Source: Paracoccus sp. (in: a-proteobacteria)
Lineage (GTDB): Bacteria; Pseudomonadota; Alphaproteobacteria; Rhodobacterales; Rhodobacteraceae
Direction: 5' to 3'
Length of the DNA: 64,000 nucleotides
Assembly: GCF_030538695.1 (NCBI RefSeq)
Contig: NZ_JAUNTN010000014.1
Coordinates: 37,264-101,263 of the forward strand
In this document: in pieces, positions 25,872 to 35,083 of the stretch
Layout of the letters: the number at the start of each line of letters is the position of its first letter
Numbering within the stretch: position 1 is the first letter of the stretch
The notes under the pieces: generated by a model
The model's database searches: none
What the model was told of the DNA's origin: nothing
What the model saw: only the letters and a program-made list of their open reading frames with translations
Position numbers and translations under genes: made by a program

Positions 25872-26370
25872 GGGCGGCGATCACGCGGCGGCACCAGCCT
25901 TCCAGCGCCTCGGGGGCGGTTTCATGGGCCATATCCCCGGCGAAATCGGTGAAGGCAGTACGGTATTCGGCAGGCACATGCAGCACAACCGGCACACCGG
26001 CCTGTATCGCCGCTGCAATGGTGCTGCAAAAACCGCGGCCAAAGGATTCCTGCTTGGCGAACTTGGACAGGATCACCAGATCCGCACCTGCCAGCCGGGC
26101 CTCGACCTCGGCGGCGGCTTGTTCCAGCCCTTCGGGCAGCAGGCGGCAGCCGGTCGAGCCTGACCCGAGCGATTGCGAAATGCGGATCGGTGGCAGGTCG
26201 GCGCCAAGGATGGTCAGGTCCATGTCGCAGGCGCAATCCGCACCACGATCCGCATTGACCTGAACCGCGCCCGTCACCGCATGATCCTGCGCCAGCCGTT
26301 CCGCCAGCACGGTCAGAAGCCGGTCGGCGGTTCCGCGCGCATCTGCGGACAGGGTGAAAAATGCCAGCAT
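25852..26370 (-). CDS. DUF2478 domain-containing protein
   Basis: 172 residues from the ATG at 26370 (MLAFFTLSADARG); the frame is open further upstream but without a sensible leader. The central block GADLVILSKFAKQESFGRGF and the later GVPVVLHVPAEYRTAFTDFAGD mark DUF2478, a family often annotated near molybdate-uptake genes and with some likeness to THEP1-type NTPases. No complete P-loop is visible here. A Cys-containing turn (GADCACDMDL) is present. Coupled to the TusA gene; function unknown. Confidence 0.8.
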   Translation of the reverse strand: MLAFFTLSADARGTADRLLTVLAERLAQDHAVTGAVQVNADRGADCACDMDLTILGADLPPIRISQSLGSGSTGCRLLPEGLEQAAAEVEARLAGADLVILSKFAKQESFGRGFCSTIAAAIQAGVPVVLHVPAEYRTAFTDFAGDMAHETAPEALEGWCRRVIAAHDTHDT

Positions 26371-26537
26371 AACTTGTCCCTTTCGGCCCGTCAGCATAGC
26401 CCTTGCCACAGGCGGCGCAAGCGCGGATCGGCAGTTCATTGCCAGTGCAATTTTACATGGGAACGGAAATGGTTGTGCCGCGTTACCATTGCAATCGCGC
26501 CGGATCATGGGCGCATGTTCTTATCAAGGAGACAGCG

Positions 26538-26846
26538 ATGTCTGACCATAACACCGATCCGAACCGCCCTGTGAACCAGACCACCGTGAATGGCGGCGGC
26601 AATTCGATCGCGCTGATTATCGTGATCCTGCTGGTTGCGGCGGCCGCTGCCTGGTATTTCCTTGGCGGCTCGGGCGGCGGCAGCGAGACGGCTGGCGGTG
26701 ACACCAACGTAACCGTCACCACCGAGGCCCCTGCTGCTGACAGCGCGCCTGCGGTTTCGGTCGAGACCACCGACCCGGCCCCTGCCGATGTTCAGGTTGA
26801 GGTCGAGCCTGCACCCGCGGAAACCGCGCCTGCTCCTGCCAACTAA
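26538..26846 (+). CDS. Single-pass membrane protein with Ala/Pro/Thr/Glu-rich tail (unknown)
   Basis: 102 residues from the ATG at 26538 behind AAGGAGACAGCG. A polar N-terminus of about 22 residues is followed by one membrane segment (SIALIIVILLVAAAAAWYFL), a glycine/serine hinge, and a low-complexity acidic tail rich in Ala, Pro, Val, Thr and Glu. This is the build of a spacer or anchored periplasmic arm. No family is recognised. It stands alone and is followed by a hairpin terminator. Confidence 0.8.
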   Translation: MSDHNTDPNRPVNQTTVNGGGNSIALIIVILLVAAAAAWYFLGGSGGGSETAGGDTNVTVTTEAPAADSAPAVSVETTDPAPADVQVEVEPAPAETAPAPAN

Positions 26847-26897
26847 GCAGTAAGCAGCAGGCAACAGCATCCGGCACCCCCCTCTTGCCGGTCTCGG

Positions 26898-26926
26898 CCC
26901 CGCAGCCCGTGTTGGCTGCGGGGTTT
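26898..26926 (+). terminator. Rho-independent terminator after the membrane protein gene
   Basis: CCCCGCAGCC (26898-26907) pairs perfectly with GGCTGCGGGG (26914-26923) around a six-base loop CGTGTT, and TTT follows. The stem is ten G+C-rich pairs. The T-run is short, so termination may be partial. Confidence 0.75.
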
Positions 26927-26974
26927 CGTATATCCCCCCTGTCGCAGCGCCCGGACCCGCGCTAAAACAGGCGC

Positions 26975-27430
26975 ATGATGCGCGTAATTTATCCCGAACT
27001 GGCCGCCCGTATCCGTTCTCTGACCGAGGGAGAGGACGACCTCGTTGCCCTGATGGCCACGCTTGCTTGCGAGATTCACCATTCCGACGATCGTTTCGAC
27101 TGGACCGGCTTTTACCGCGTGGTCGCGCCGGAATTGCTGAAGATCGGGCCGTATCAGGGCGGGCATGGCTGTCTGGTCATTCCGTTTTCGCGCGGGGTCT
27201 GCGGTGCGGCGGCACGGACCGGGCAAGTGCAGCTTGTGCCGGATGTGGACGCGTTTCCCGGCCATATTGCCTGCGCCAGCAGCACCCGCTCCGAACTGGT
27301 GATCCCGGTGCGCGGTCCACAAGGGTTGCTTGCCGTGCTGGACATTGACAGCGACCAGCCAGACGCCTTCACGCCTGACGACGCCCGCGCCTTGCAGGAG
27401 ATTCTGGATGCAACATTCCTTGACCCATGA
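26975..27430 (+). CDS. msrC: Free methionine-(R)-sulfoxide reductase (GAF domain)
   Basis: 151-residue single GAF domain of the fRMsr/YebR family, which reduces free methionine-R-sulfoxide. Redox cysteines are visible at 66, 76 and 100 (GGHGCLVIP, RGVCGAAA, GHIACASS); their spacing of 10 and 24 residues equals that of the E. coli enzyme (Cys84, 94, 118). The blocks DRFDWTGFYRV and AVLDIDSDQ match too. First gene of an overlapping set with GFA, lysE and rluA. MsrP at the right end of the window repairs the protein-bound form. Confidence 0.92.
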   Translation: MMRVIYPELAARIRSLTEGEDDLVALMATLACEIHHSDDRFDWTGFYRVVAPELLKIGPYQGGHGCLVIPFSRGVCGAAARTGQVQLVPDVDAFPGHIACASSTRSELVIPVRGPQGLLAVLDIDSDQPDAFTPDDARALQEILDATFLDP

Positions 27431-27800
27431 GGGCGGCTGCCTGTGCGGCGCGGTGCGGTTCCGCTTTGACGGGCGGGTGACGGACCCCGCGGCCTGCCAT
27501 TGCAAGCAATGCCGCCGCTGGTCGGGCCATGTCTGGGCGGCCTTTCCGGTTGATGATGCCGTGCTGACCATCACCGGGGATGTCCGCTGGTTCCGTTCAT
27601 CTCCGCAGGCGCAGCGTGGTTTTTGCCCGGTTTGTGGATCGTCGCTGTTCTGGCGTCGTGATGGGGCGGGACAAACCGACCTTGCGCTTGGGGCGCTGGA
27701 CGACCCCACCGGGCTGCGGCTGGAGCGTCATATCCATACTGCCGACAAGGGCGATTATTACGATATTTCGGACGGTTTACCACAGGACGCGCAGGAATGA
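27408..27800 (+). CDS. GFA-family zinc protein (Gfa/CENP-V fold)
   Basis: 130 residues from the ATG at 27408, behind CAGGAGATT, overlapping the msrC end by 23 bases. Zinc ligands follow the family pattern: CLC at 11-13, CHCKQC at 30-35 and CPVC at 73-76. The family is named for a glutathione-dependent formaldehyde-activating enzyme, but most members, and probably this one, lack a proven role in formaldehyde metabolism. The stop overlaps the LysE-type gene. Confidence 0.87.
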   Translation: MQHSLTHEGGCLCGAVRFRFDGRVTDPAACHCKQCRRWSGHVWAAFPVDDAVLTITGDVRWFRSSPQAQRGFCPVCGSSLFWRRDGAGQTDLALGALDDPTGLRLERHIHTADKGDYYDISDGLPQDAQE

Positions 27801-28423
27801 TCTGGGACACGCTGGCCAATATCCCCACGGCTGAATTGCTGGCCTTTATTCTTGGCGGGCTGGCGCTGAACTTTGCGCCGGGGCAAGATGTGTTCTTTGC
27901 CAGCGCCTGCGGCTTGCAGGGCGGCCCAAAGGCCGGGGCGCTGGCCGGGTTCGGTGTCGGGTTGGGGGTATTGTTCCACCTGACGCTGGCGACGGCCGGG
28001 CTTGGCGCGGTAATGGCGGCGCATCCTCAGGCGCTGCTGGCAGTCAAATATGCGGGGGCCGCCTATCTGCTGTTTCTGGCATGGAAATCCTGGCACGCAG
28101 GCCCGGTTGATCCGACCGCCCGCGCGGCCCGCAGCCCTTGGAACATCATCCGGCGCGGGGCCTTGTCCAATATCCTGAACCCCAAGCCGGTGCTGTTCCT
28201 GCTGGCGTTTCTGCCGCAATTCGCGCGGGTGGAATATGGGCCGGTCTGGCAGCAAATCCTTGGGCTTGGGCTGATTTTCGCCCTGACCGGCACGCTGGTG
28301 ACGATGCTTTACGGGCTGGTCGCGGGCATGGCTGGGCAGGTGCTTGGCCGCCATATGGGTATCCTGAACCGGGTTGCGGCGGTGATGTTTGCGGCGCTGG
28401 CGGTGCGGCTGGTGGCGAAATGA
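27797..28423 (+). CDS. LysE-family translocator
   Basis: 208 residues with about six hydrophobic segments. The N-terminal block FILGGLALNFAPGQDVFFA and the middle YAGAAYLLFLAWKSW with SPWNIIRRGALSNILNPKP are characteristic of the LysE/RhtB exporters of amino acids and homoserine lactones. The substrate is not predictable. ATGA overlaps at both ends couple it to the GFA and RluA genes. Confidence 0.9.
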   Translation: MIWDTLANIPTAELLAFILGGLALNFAPGQDVFFASACGLQGGPKAGALAGFGVGLGVLFHLTLATAGLGAVMAAHPQALLAVKYAGAAYLLFLAWKSWHAGPVDPTARAARSPWNIIRRGALSNILNPKPVLFLLAFLPQFARVEYGPVWQQILGLGLIFALTGTLVTMLYGLVAGMAGQVLGRHMGILNRVAAVMFAALAVRLVAK

Positions 28424-29073
28424 GCGGCTTTACCTATGCTCCGCCCGCTGATCCGCCACGGGTTCTGTATGATGATGCGGATATTCTTGTGGTGGATAAG
28501 CAATCCGGCCTGCTCTCTGTGCCGGGGCGGGGGGATGACCGCGCCGATTGCCTGATTAACCGGCTGCGCGGTGCCTTTCCCACGATTCTGCTGGTGCATC
28601 GGCTGGATCTGGATACTTCGGGGGTGATGGTCTTTGCGCTGACCCCTCACGCACAGCGCCACCTGTCCCGCCAGTTCGAGGAGCGACGCACAAAGAAAAC
28701 CTATGTCGCGCGGCTGGCCGGGCGGCTGGAGCCGCGGACGGGCCGCGTCGATTTGCCGCTGATCGTGGACTGGCCGAACCGGCCCCGGCAGATGGTCGAT
28801 CACGAAAACGGCCGCCCGGCACAGACTGATTGGCGCGTGGTTCGGGCCAATGATGCAGAAACGCGGGTGCGGCTGATGCCGGTGACGGGGCGCAGCCACC
28901 AGTTGCGGGTGCATATGGCGGCGCTTGGCCACCCGATCCTTGGCGACCCGCTCTATGCGACAGGTGCCGCGCGGGATGACCACCCGCGTTTGATGCTGCA
29001 CGCGGAAGGCCTGCGTTTCGCGCACCCGGAAAGCGGCGTGCAGATGGGCTTTTCCGCACCGGTCCCGTTCTGA
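28420..29073 (+). CDS. RluA-family RNA pseudouridine synthase
   Basis: 217 residues from the ATG at 28420 overlapping the lysE stop. The catalytic aspartate is Asp63 in HRLDLDTSGVMVFAL; LYDDADILVVDKQSGLLSVPG and LMPVTGRSHQLRVHMAALGHPI are the flanking family blocks. There is no S4 domain, and the short length resembles E. coli RluA (23S rRNA U746 and tRNA U32) more than RluC/D. The target is inferred only. It ends one base from the convergent DUF3775 gene. Confidence 0.9.
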   Translation: MSGFTYAPPADPPRVLYDDADILVVDKQSGLLSVPGRGDDRADCLINRLRGAFPTILLVHRLDLDTSGVMVFALTPHAQRHLSRQFEERRTKKTYVARLAGRLEPRTGRVDLPLIVDWPNRPRQMVDHENGRPAQTDWRVVRANDAETRVRLMPVTGRSHQLRVHMAALGHPILGDPLYATGAARDDHPRLMLHAEGLRFAHPESGVQMGFSAPVPF

Positions 29074-29074
29074 A

Positions 29075-29446
29075 TCAGACGGGTTTCAGCAGGTCGTCGG
29101 CCTCATCTTCGGGGTCAAGGCCAAGCGCATCCATGCCGGCCTCAAGATAATCGGCCAGCCGGGGTTCACCCATCAGGTAATCCTCGGTCGGAGTGGATTT
29201 TTCGGCTTTGGCGGTCTCGATCGCCTCGGCCAGATCGGCGGCGTCAAAACTCTCGCGCCCAATCCACATGACGGCGACAAGGTTGGCCTGTTCGTCCTCA
29301 TTCAGCGAGGCAATGAAATCATGCAGTTCCGTCCGGGTGCCATCGCCACGACGGTGGCCGTTATGCGCCCATGCGTCGATGCCGCTGTCATATTCGCGGG
29401 CGCGGATGATGACATGAGCAATCTTGTCGGCACTGATTTCCAGCAT
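29075..29446 (-). CDS. DUF3775 domain-containing protein
   Basis: 123 residues, strongly acidic, no membrane segment. It begins MLEISADKIAHVIIRAREYD and carries the block DFIASLNEDEQANLVAVMWIGR, which are the marks of DUF3775, a small family of unknown function in alphaproteobacteria. The acidic C-terminus (DPEDEADDLL) is typical. It follows the sulfotransferase gene in the same direction, 27 bases apart. Confidence 0.85.
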   Translation of the reverse strand: MLEISADKIAHVIIRAREYDSGIDAWAHNGHRRGDGTRTELHDFIASLNEDEQANLVAVMWIGRESFDAADLAEAIETAKAEKSTPTEDYLMGEPRLADYLEAGMDALGLDPEDEADDLLKPV

Positions 29447-29473
29447 GGTCGGCCCCCCTTGGTGTTACTTCCA

Positions 29474-30163
29474 TTATTGCCGCCCTTGCGCTGGGGTCAA
29501 TGGGCCGCCCTGATCCAAAGGGCCGAATTGCCAGCCAAACCGGGCAATATCCCCGGCAGCGGCGCGGGCAATGATCTCAGCGGTTTCAGAGGTGTGTATC
29601 TGGCGGTAATCCGCATGGTCAGAGCGGTTCACATGCGGCAGCGGCGGCAGGGTCAGGCCAAGCCGCTGACCCAGCCGGTTCAGATCAGCGACCAGATGGT
29701 TAAAGCGCAGGAAATGCGCCCGGTGTTCCTGTCCCTGACCGTCGGTCAGATAATGCCGAACCGGCACTGCCATCATGGCCTGTGTGTTCTGATGGCGGAC
29801 GTAATCGACAAAGGGCAGGGTTTTGGCCAGCTCGATTGACGGGTGGCTGAACGTCTGCCGCTGCGACCAATGATACAGGCTGACGACCCAATCCCACGGG
29901 TTCCTGACTGTGGTTATGATGTGATATTGCCCAAAGATTGCCGGATCGACTACGCCCTCCATATCGGCCAGCGTCGAATGTTTCCACAGCCGTCCCTGTG
30001 CCTTTGTGCGATCCACCCGGCGCCGACGCTTGCGGCCTTCTGGTGTGTCGGCCAGTTCAATGTCATCAGGACCAAGCAAAGGCTCCAGCGCCAGTGTGAC
30101 CGATGTGCCGCCGGTTTTCGGGATATGCACAAAGATCAGCCGGTGGCGGTGGGAAACAATCAT
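29474..30163 (-). CDS. Sulfotransferase family 2 protein
   Basis: 229 residues from the ATG at 30163, which overlaps the mutL stop as ATGA. The 5'-phosphosulfate loop of PAPS binding is [16 protein letters not shown] at residues 9-24; the 3'-phosphate block is [20 protein letters not shown]. The family sulfates carbohydrates, including surface polysaccharides; the acceptor is unknown. Translational coupling to mutL is probably positional rather than functional. Confidence 0.87.
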   Translation of the reverse strand: MIVSHRHRLIFVHIPKTGGTSVTLALEPLLGPDDIELADTPEGRKRRRRVDRTKAQGRLWKHSTLADMEGVVDPAIFGQYHIITTVRNPWDWVVSLYHWSQRQTFSHPSIELAKTLPFVDYVRHQNTQAMMAVPVRHYLTDGQGQEHRAHFLRFNHLVADLNRLGQRLGLTLPPLPHVNRSDHADYRQIHTSETAEIIARAAAGDIARFGWQFGPLDQGGPLTPAQGRQ

Positions 30164-32007
30164 TGGCTGCGCCCGAACAGCCGTTCGATGTCGGTCAGAC
30201 CAAGGCGCACCCATGTCGGGCGACCGTGGTTGCACTGGCCGGATCGCGGGGTGCGCTCCATCTCGCGCAGCAGGGCGTTCATCTCCTCGGCGCTCATCCG
30301 GCGACCCGAGCGGACCGAGCCGTGGCAGGCCATCGACGACAGCACCGCATCGACGCGCGCTTTCAGGCGGTCGCTGCTGCCCTGATCGGCCAGATCGTCC
30401 AGAATGTCGCGGATCAGTGCCGGGGCGTCCAGTTTTGTCAGCAGCGCAGGGGTTTCCCGCACCGCCACCGCACCGCCGCCAAAGGGTTCGATCACCAGCC
30501 CAAGCACGGCCAGATCATCGGAAATGTCCATGATCCGCGCGGCGTCCGTGTCTGATAATTCAACGATTTCAGGTATTAGCAGCGCCTGTGAGGCAATGCC
30601 ATTCGTCTCGGCCTGCGCCTTTAGCCGCTCATAAACCAACCGCTCATGTGCGGCGTGCTGATCGACGATCACCATACCGTCGCGGGTTTGCGCGATAATG
30701 TAATTTTCATGGATCTGCGCACGGGCTGCGCCAAGCGGGGCGTCCGGCAGGGTGTCGGGTTCAGGCTCGACGCGGGCGCTGGGGGCCTCGGCAAAGCCGG
30801 GAATGGCAGCGGGCGCAGGTGGCACCTGCATCGCAAAGGATGACTGCATTACCGCACCAGAGGGGCGATAGTCGCCCTGATAGGCGCGCACCGGCGTATA
30901 GGCGGGGCTGTTGTTGCCGGGGGTTTCCGGCTGAAACGCCGCCAGGGTCGCCGTCCCCACGGTCGAGGATGCCCGATGCCCCGCCCCTGCCAGCGCGTGC
31001 CGCAGGGCGCTGACCATCAGCCCCCGCGCGATGGCCGGTTCACGGAAACGCACCTCGGCCTTGGCGGGGTGGACGTTTACGTCAACCTCGGTCGGTGGGC
31101 AGGTGATGAACAACACCGCTGCCGGGTGTCGCCCCGAGGGCAGAACGTCCATATATCCCGCCCGCAAGGCTCCGATCAGCATTTTATCCCGCACCGGGCG
31201 GGTGTTGACGAACAGATGTTGCGCCACCGCCGCACCGCGCGAATAGGTTGGCAGCGCCGCAAAGCCGGTCAGCCGCAGCCCGTCGCGTTCCGCATCAATC
31301 GGCAGGGCGTTGTCGATGAAATCGCGCCCCATGACGCGGGCCAGCCGGGCATCCAGCGCCTGCCACAAATCGCCGGATTCCGGGTCGGCGCGAAACAGCA
31401 CCCGGTCGCTGTCGGTATCGGTCAGGGTAAAGCCCACCCCCGGTTCCGCCATCGCCAGACGGCGGATCATATCGACAATCGCCTGCGTTTCGGCCCGGTC
31501 GGTGCGCATGAACTTCAGTCGTGCGGGGGTGGCGAAGAACAGATCGCGCAGCTCGACCACGGTGCCGGGGTTGGCGCTGGCGGGCGCCACCGGGCTGATG
31601 CGCCCAGCCTCGACGCTGATGCGGGCAGCGGCTTCGCCCCGTGCGCGGCTGGTGATCGTCAGCCGCCCCACCGCGCCGAGGCTGGGCAGGGCCTCGCCCC
31701 GGAAACCAAAACTGCGGATGTTCAGCAGGTCGCCGCCGTCGATCTTGCTGGTGGCGTGGCGTGACAGCGCCAGCGGCAGATCATCAGCGGTCATTCCGCA
31801 ACCATCATCACTGACCCGGATCAGCCGTTTACCGCCCCCGGCAATGTCTACGCTGATGCGTGTCGCCCCCGCATCCAGCGCGTTTTCCACCAGTTCCTTG
31901 ACCGCCGAGGCCGGGCGTTCCACCACCTCGCCAGCGGCGATGCGGTTGGCGGCATCTTCGTCAAGCTGGCGGATTACCGGGCGGATATGGGGGGCGGGCT
32001 GTGTCAT
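30160..32007 (-). CDS. mutL: DNA mismatch repair protein MutL
   Basis: 615 residues from the ATG at 32007 ([15 protein letters not shown]); an ATG 36 bases upstream is possible. The N-terminal GHKL ATPase has [24 protein letters not shown]-like DDGCGM, and RGEALPS. The linker at about 340-430 is variable. The C-terminal dimerisation domain contains [12 protein letters not shown] at 449-460, the metal-binding endonuclease motif DQHA(x)2E(x)4E, so this MutL probably nicks DNA itself, as expected where MutH is absent. No mutS in the window. Confidence 0.96.
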   Translation of the reverse strand: MTQPAPHIRPVIRQLDEDAANRIAAGEVVERPASAVKELVENALDAGATRISVDIAGGGKRLIRVSDDGCGMTADDLPLALSRHATSKIDGGDLLNIRSFGFRGEALPSLGAVGRLTITSRARGEAAARISVEAGRISPVAPASANPGTVVELRDLFFATPARLKFMRTDRAETQAIVDMIRRLAMAEPGVGFTLTDTDSDRVLFRADPESGDLWQALDARLARVMGRDFIDNALPIDAERDGLRLTGFAALPTYSRGAAVAQHLFVNTRPVRDKMLIGALRAGYMDVLPSGRHPAAVLFITCPPTEVDVNVHPAKAEVRFREPAIARGLMVSALRHALAGAGHRASSTVGTATLAAFQPETPGNNSPAYTPVRAYQGDYRPSGAVMQSSFAMQVPPAPAAIPGFAEAPSARVEPEPDTLPDAPLGAARAQIHENYIIAQTRDGMVIVDQHAAHERLVYERLKAQAETNGIASQALLIPEIVELSDTDAARIMDISDDLAVLGLVIEPFGGGAVAVRETPALLTKLDAPALIRDILDDLADQGSSDRLKARVDAVLSSMACHGSVRSGRRMSAEEMNALLREMERTPRSGQCNHGRPTWVRLGLTDIERLFGRSQ

Positions 32008-32130
32008 GCCGCTATATTTAGCAATGCTGGTGGGTTTTTCCATTGGAATTGACTTGTCGCGGAACTTTTACCCAAGGTCAGGGGCTATATTCACATAGCG
32101 CCGGATGGTCCGGCTGAAGGAGTGGTAACG

Positions 32131-32307
32131 ATGAAAAAACTTGGTGTTTTGGCCGTTTGTGGCATGGTTCTGGCGGTTTCGGCCTGCGGCCACAACGCGG
32201 GCGAGCGCGCCCTGACCGGCGGCACGGCCGGGGCTTTGGCTGCGGGTCCGGTTGGCGCGGTTGCGGGTGCAACCCTTGGCGCGACCGGCGCGGTTCAGGT
32301 GAAATAA
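32131..32307 (+). CDS. Small glycine-rich lipoprotein
   Basis: 58 residues from the ATG at 32131 behind GAAGGAGTGG. The signal ends in AVSAC (lipidated Cys19), and the mature 40 residues are almost all Gly, Ala and Thr (GTAGALAAGPVGAVAGATLG), a glycine-zipper pattern able to pack in membranes. It resembles the small YgdI/osmotic-type lipoproteins in build only. Divergent from mutL. Confidence 0.75.
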   Translation: MKKLGVLAVCGMVLAVSACGHNAGERALTGGTAGALAAGPVGAVAGATLGATGAVQVK

Positions 32308-32317
32308 TCCCGGTTTT

Positions 32318-32342
32318 CCGAGGGGAGGTCACATCCCCTCGG
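32318..32342. terminator. Hairpin between convergent lipoprotein and M16 genes
   Basis: CCGAGGGGA (32318-32326) and TCCCCTCGG (32334-32342) form a perfect nine-pair stem with a seven-base loop. It covers the stop codon of the M16 gene, and no T-run follows on either strand. A bidirectional transcript end is the likely role. Confidence 0.5.
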
Positions 32343-33630
32343 GCCGCCCCACCAGCACAAATTGCAGCCGTGCCGGGTCCAGATAGTCACGCGCCACGCG
32401 GGCCACATCCCCGGCTGTTACGGCATTGATCTGGTCATTGCGGGTGTTGATATATTCCACCGGCAGGCCCATCAGTTGCATCCCGGCCAGAATCCCCGAA
32501 ATCCGGTTGTTGCCGTTGAAGCGCAGCGCATATTCGCCGGTCAGATAGGTTTTCGCATCTGACAATTCCTCATCGCTGACGCCCTCTGCCAGACTGCCCC
32601 ACACCTGCCGGATCAGGCTGACGCCCTCGGCCACCTTGTCATTGGCCGAGGCCATGCCCCCCGACCAGCTATCACCATAGCTCTGCGTCACCAGCGAAGT
32701 GCCGATGCCATAGGTCAGCCCGCGCTTGTCGCGGATCTCATCCATCAGCCGACTGGAAAAACCACCGCCGCCCAGAATGAAATTGGCGACGAAAGCCGGA
32801 AAGAAATCAGGGTCATCCATCGCCAGACCGGGCTGTGCAAAGGCCACCACGGTCTGCGGGCTGTCCCATCCGATCACCTCGGTGCCACCCTGCGACTGCC
32901 ATGTGGCGGGGGTGGGCAGAGGGGCGCTGCCGGTCTCGGGCAGGCCGCCAAGGATATGATCCAGCATCGCGCCCAAATCATCGGCGCTGATGTCACCTGC
33001 TGCACCAATCACCACGCGGTCGCGGGCCAGCGTGCGGCTGGCGGCATCCAGAAGGTCATCGCGGGTCAGCGTCGCAACCGATTCTGCTGTGCCGTTGGTG
33101 CTGCTGCCATAGGGGTGGTCGCCCCAAATCGCTTTGGCCAGCGCCTTTTGCGCGATGGCGTTCGGGTCGGTGGCCTCGGCCCGGATCAGGGCCTGCACCT
33201 GCCCGCGCACCCGCTCCACCGCATCCGCATCGAAACGCGGCGCGGTCAGGGCGTCGCGCAGCAGGTCAGCGGATGCGGCACGGTTTTCGGTCAGTGCCTG
33301 CATGGTGACGGTTACGGTGTCGTCATCGCTGTTGAAGCCCAGCCTTGCGCCAAGCTCCTCGGCGGCCTGCGCAAAGGCGGTCGCGTCACGATCCCCTGCG
33401 CCTTCTTCCAGAAGGCCGGTCATCAGCGTGACCTCGCCCCGCTTGCCGGGTGCATCCATCGAAGCGCCGCCCCGAAACATCAGCGTCAGCGCGGTAAAGG
33501 GCAGGGTATCATCCTGCACCAGCCACGCCTTGATCCCGCCGGGCGAGGTGACTTGCTGAATATCCACCGCGCGGGCGGGGATGGCGGCCAGCAGGGTCAG
33601 GGCAATGGCGGTTGCGATAGCGCGGATCAT
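32329..33630 (-). CDS. M16-family peptidase-like subunit lacking the zinc site
   Basis: 433 residues with a signal peptide (AIALTLLAAIPARA). The M16 fold is clear (LTLMFRGGASMDAPGKRG; GAGDISADDLGAMLDH), but where the HxxEH zinc motif should be, at about 70, the sequence reads LMTGLLEEGAGD, so it cannot bind zinc. In the known two-gene arrangement such subunits pair with an active partner; that partner is the next gene upstream, overlapped by 4 bases. Periplasmic. It keeps the family's C-terminal pattern RFNGNNRISGILAGMQL. Confidence 0.9.
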   Translation of the reverse strand: MIRAIATAIALTLLAAIPARAVDIQQVTSPGGIKAWLVQDDTLPFTALTLMFRGGASMDAPGKRGEVTLMTGLLEEGAGDRDATAFAQAAEELGARLGFNSDDDTVTVTMQALTENRAASADLLRDALTAPRFDADAVERVRGQVQALIRAEATDPNAIAQKALAKAIWGDHPYGSSTNGTAESVATLTRDDLLDAASRTLARDRVVIGAAGDISADDLGAMLDHILGGLPETGSAPLPTPATWQSQGGTEVIGWDSPQTVVAFAQPGLAMDDPDFFPAFVANFILGGGGFSSRLMDEIRDKRGLTYGIGTSLVTQSYGDSWSGGMASANDKVAEGVSLIRQVWGSLAEGVSDEELSDAKTYLTGEYALRFNGNNRISGILAGMQLMGLPVEYINTRNDQINAVTAGDVARVARDYLDPARLQFVLVGRPEGM

Positions 33631-34979
33631 TGTGCGGCCTCCTGTTCAGGCAACAGCCAGCCGGTGACACTGGCCGGGCTGGTCAGCACTTGCCGGGCGG
33701 CGGCCATGACCTGATCGGTGGTGACGGATTCCAGAAGATCGGGCCATGCGGCCACGTCATCCACGGTCAGGCCGGTGGCCAGCGCCATGCCATATTCATA
33801 AGAGCGCCCATGTGCCGAATCGCGGGTATAAACGCGGCTGGCCCGCAGTTGTGCCTTGATCCGGTCAAGCTGCGCGGCATCCGGCCCGTCGGTCAGGAAA
33901 TCGGCCAGCGCCTGATCCAGCGTGGCTTCGGCATCCTCGGGTGAAGTCTCGGGGGTCGGCACCATGGAAATGCTGAACTCGGTCGGGTCAAGGCTGGTCC
34001 CGTCATAGCCTGCGCTGACTGAAACCGCCTTGCCGGTCAGCATCAGCTTTTGCGCCAGAACCGAGGTCTGCGACGACCCGCCCAGCAGCGCGGCCAGAAT
34101 CGTCAAAGCCGCCGCCTGTTCCTGATCGCCGCTGTTCCTTTCCGGGGCCAGAACCGTGCGCACCAGCATCGGTTGCGAAACGCGGGCGTCGGTCATTTCC
34201 AGCCGCCGGGGGGCAAGCTGCGCAGGTTCTTGCGGGCGCGCTGCGCGCTGCGCATCCGGGCGGGCGGGGATGCTGCCGTAATATTCCTCGGCCAGTGTGC
34301 GGGCCTGTTCCGGGGTCACGTCGCCGGCCAGAATCAGAATGGCATTGTTGGGTGCGTAATAGCGGTCATACCACGCAATCGCATCGTCACGGGTCAGCGC
34401 GTCCACCTCGGCCGGCCAGCCGATCACCGGGCGGCGATAGGGGTGGTTCATATATTGCACCGCGCTGTGCTGTTCCCCGAACAGCGCCTGCGGGTTGCTG
34501 TCCACCCGTTGCGCGCGTTCCTGCATCACCACATCGCGCTCGGTCAGCCAGTCATCGGGGCTGATCTTCAGATTGGCCATGCGGTCGGCCTCCATCCCCA
34601 TCACAAGGGGCAGGCGGTCGGCGGCGATGCGCTGGAAATAGGCGGTATAGTCATAGCTGGTAAAGGCGTTATCCATGCCGCCATTGCGGGTCACGGTGCG
34701 GGACAATTCGCCGGGGGCCAGCTTGTCGGTGCCTTTGAACATCAGGTGTTCAAGGTAATGCGCAATCCCGGATTTGCCCGGCTGTTCGTCGGCGGAACCG
34801 ACCTTATACCAGACCATCTGCACCACAACCGGGGCGCGGTGGTCCTCAATCACCACGGTTTCAAGGCCGTTGGGCAGGGTGAAGTGGGTCACGCCCGGCG
34901 CGTCCTCGGCACCCGCAGGCAGAACCATGGCGGGCAGGGCGGCGGCGCAAAGCGCAGAGGTCAGGATCAGATGGCGCAT
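33627..34979 (-). CDS. M16-family zinc metallopeptidase (active subunit)
   Basis: 450 residues with a signal peptide (residues 1-24). The inverted zinc motif HYLEH is at 74-78 (GIAHYLEHLMFKGTDK), and the downstream glutamate is in the helix after NNAILILAGDVTPEQARTLAEEYYG. Periplasmic pitrilysin-like peptidase, probably clearing peptides in complex with the inactive partner that follows. The pair stands downstream of the lspA operon's terminator and probably has its own promoter in 34980-35029. Confidence 0.93.
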   Translation of the reverse strand: MRHLILTSALCAAALPAMVLPAGAEDAPGVTHFTLPNGLETVVIEDHRAPVVVQMVWYKVGSADEQPGKSGIAHYLEHLMFKGTDKLAPGELSRTVTRNGGMDNAFTSYDYTAYFQRIAADRLPLVMGMEADRMANLKISPDDWLTERDVVMQERAQRVDSNPQALFGEQHSAVQYMNHPYRRPVIGWPAEVDALTRDDAIAWYDRYYAPNNAILILAGDVTPEQARTLAEEYYGSIPARPDAQRAARPQEPAQLAPRRLEMTDARVSQPMLVRTVLAPERNSGDQEQAAALTILAALLGGSSQTSVLAQKLMLTGKAVSVSAGYDGTSLDPTEFSISMVPTPETSPEDAEATLDQALADFLTDGPDAAQLDRIKAQLRASRVYTRDSAHGRSYEYGMALATGLTVDDVAAWPDLLESVTTDQVMAAARQVLTSPASVTGWLLPEQEAAQ

Positions 34980-35029
34980 CAGAGATTCCCGGCTGGTCGT
35001 TGCCGGGTCAAACTGACCTTTACAGCGGG

Positions 35030-35064
35030 AAAAATCCAGCCACCTCGCGCCAAGGTGACTGGAT
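35030..35064 (-). terminator. Rho-independent terminator of the rsmB-lspA-DUF3035 operon
   Basis: Read on the minus strand, ATCCAGTCACCT is followed by a seven-base loop and AGGTGGCTGGAT, twelve pairs with one G-U, then TTTTTCCC. It starts 20 bases after the DUF3035 stop codon. A textbook intrinsic terminator in this direction. Confidence 0.85.
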
Positions 35065-35083
35065 CGGGGTTAGTGCAAGCCCG

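Noticed and set aside
27408-27800. GFA-family gene as the formaldehyde-activating enzyme for frmA/fghA
   Set aside because: It lies 22 kb away in a different operon, and most GFA-family proteins have no such role.
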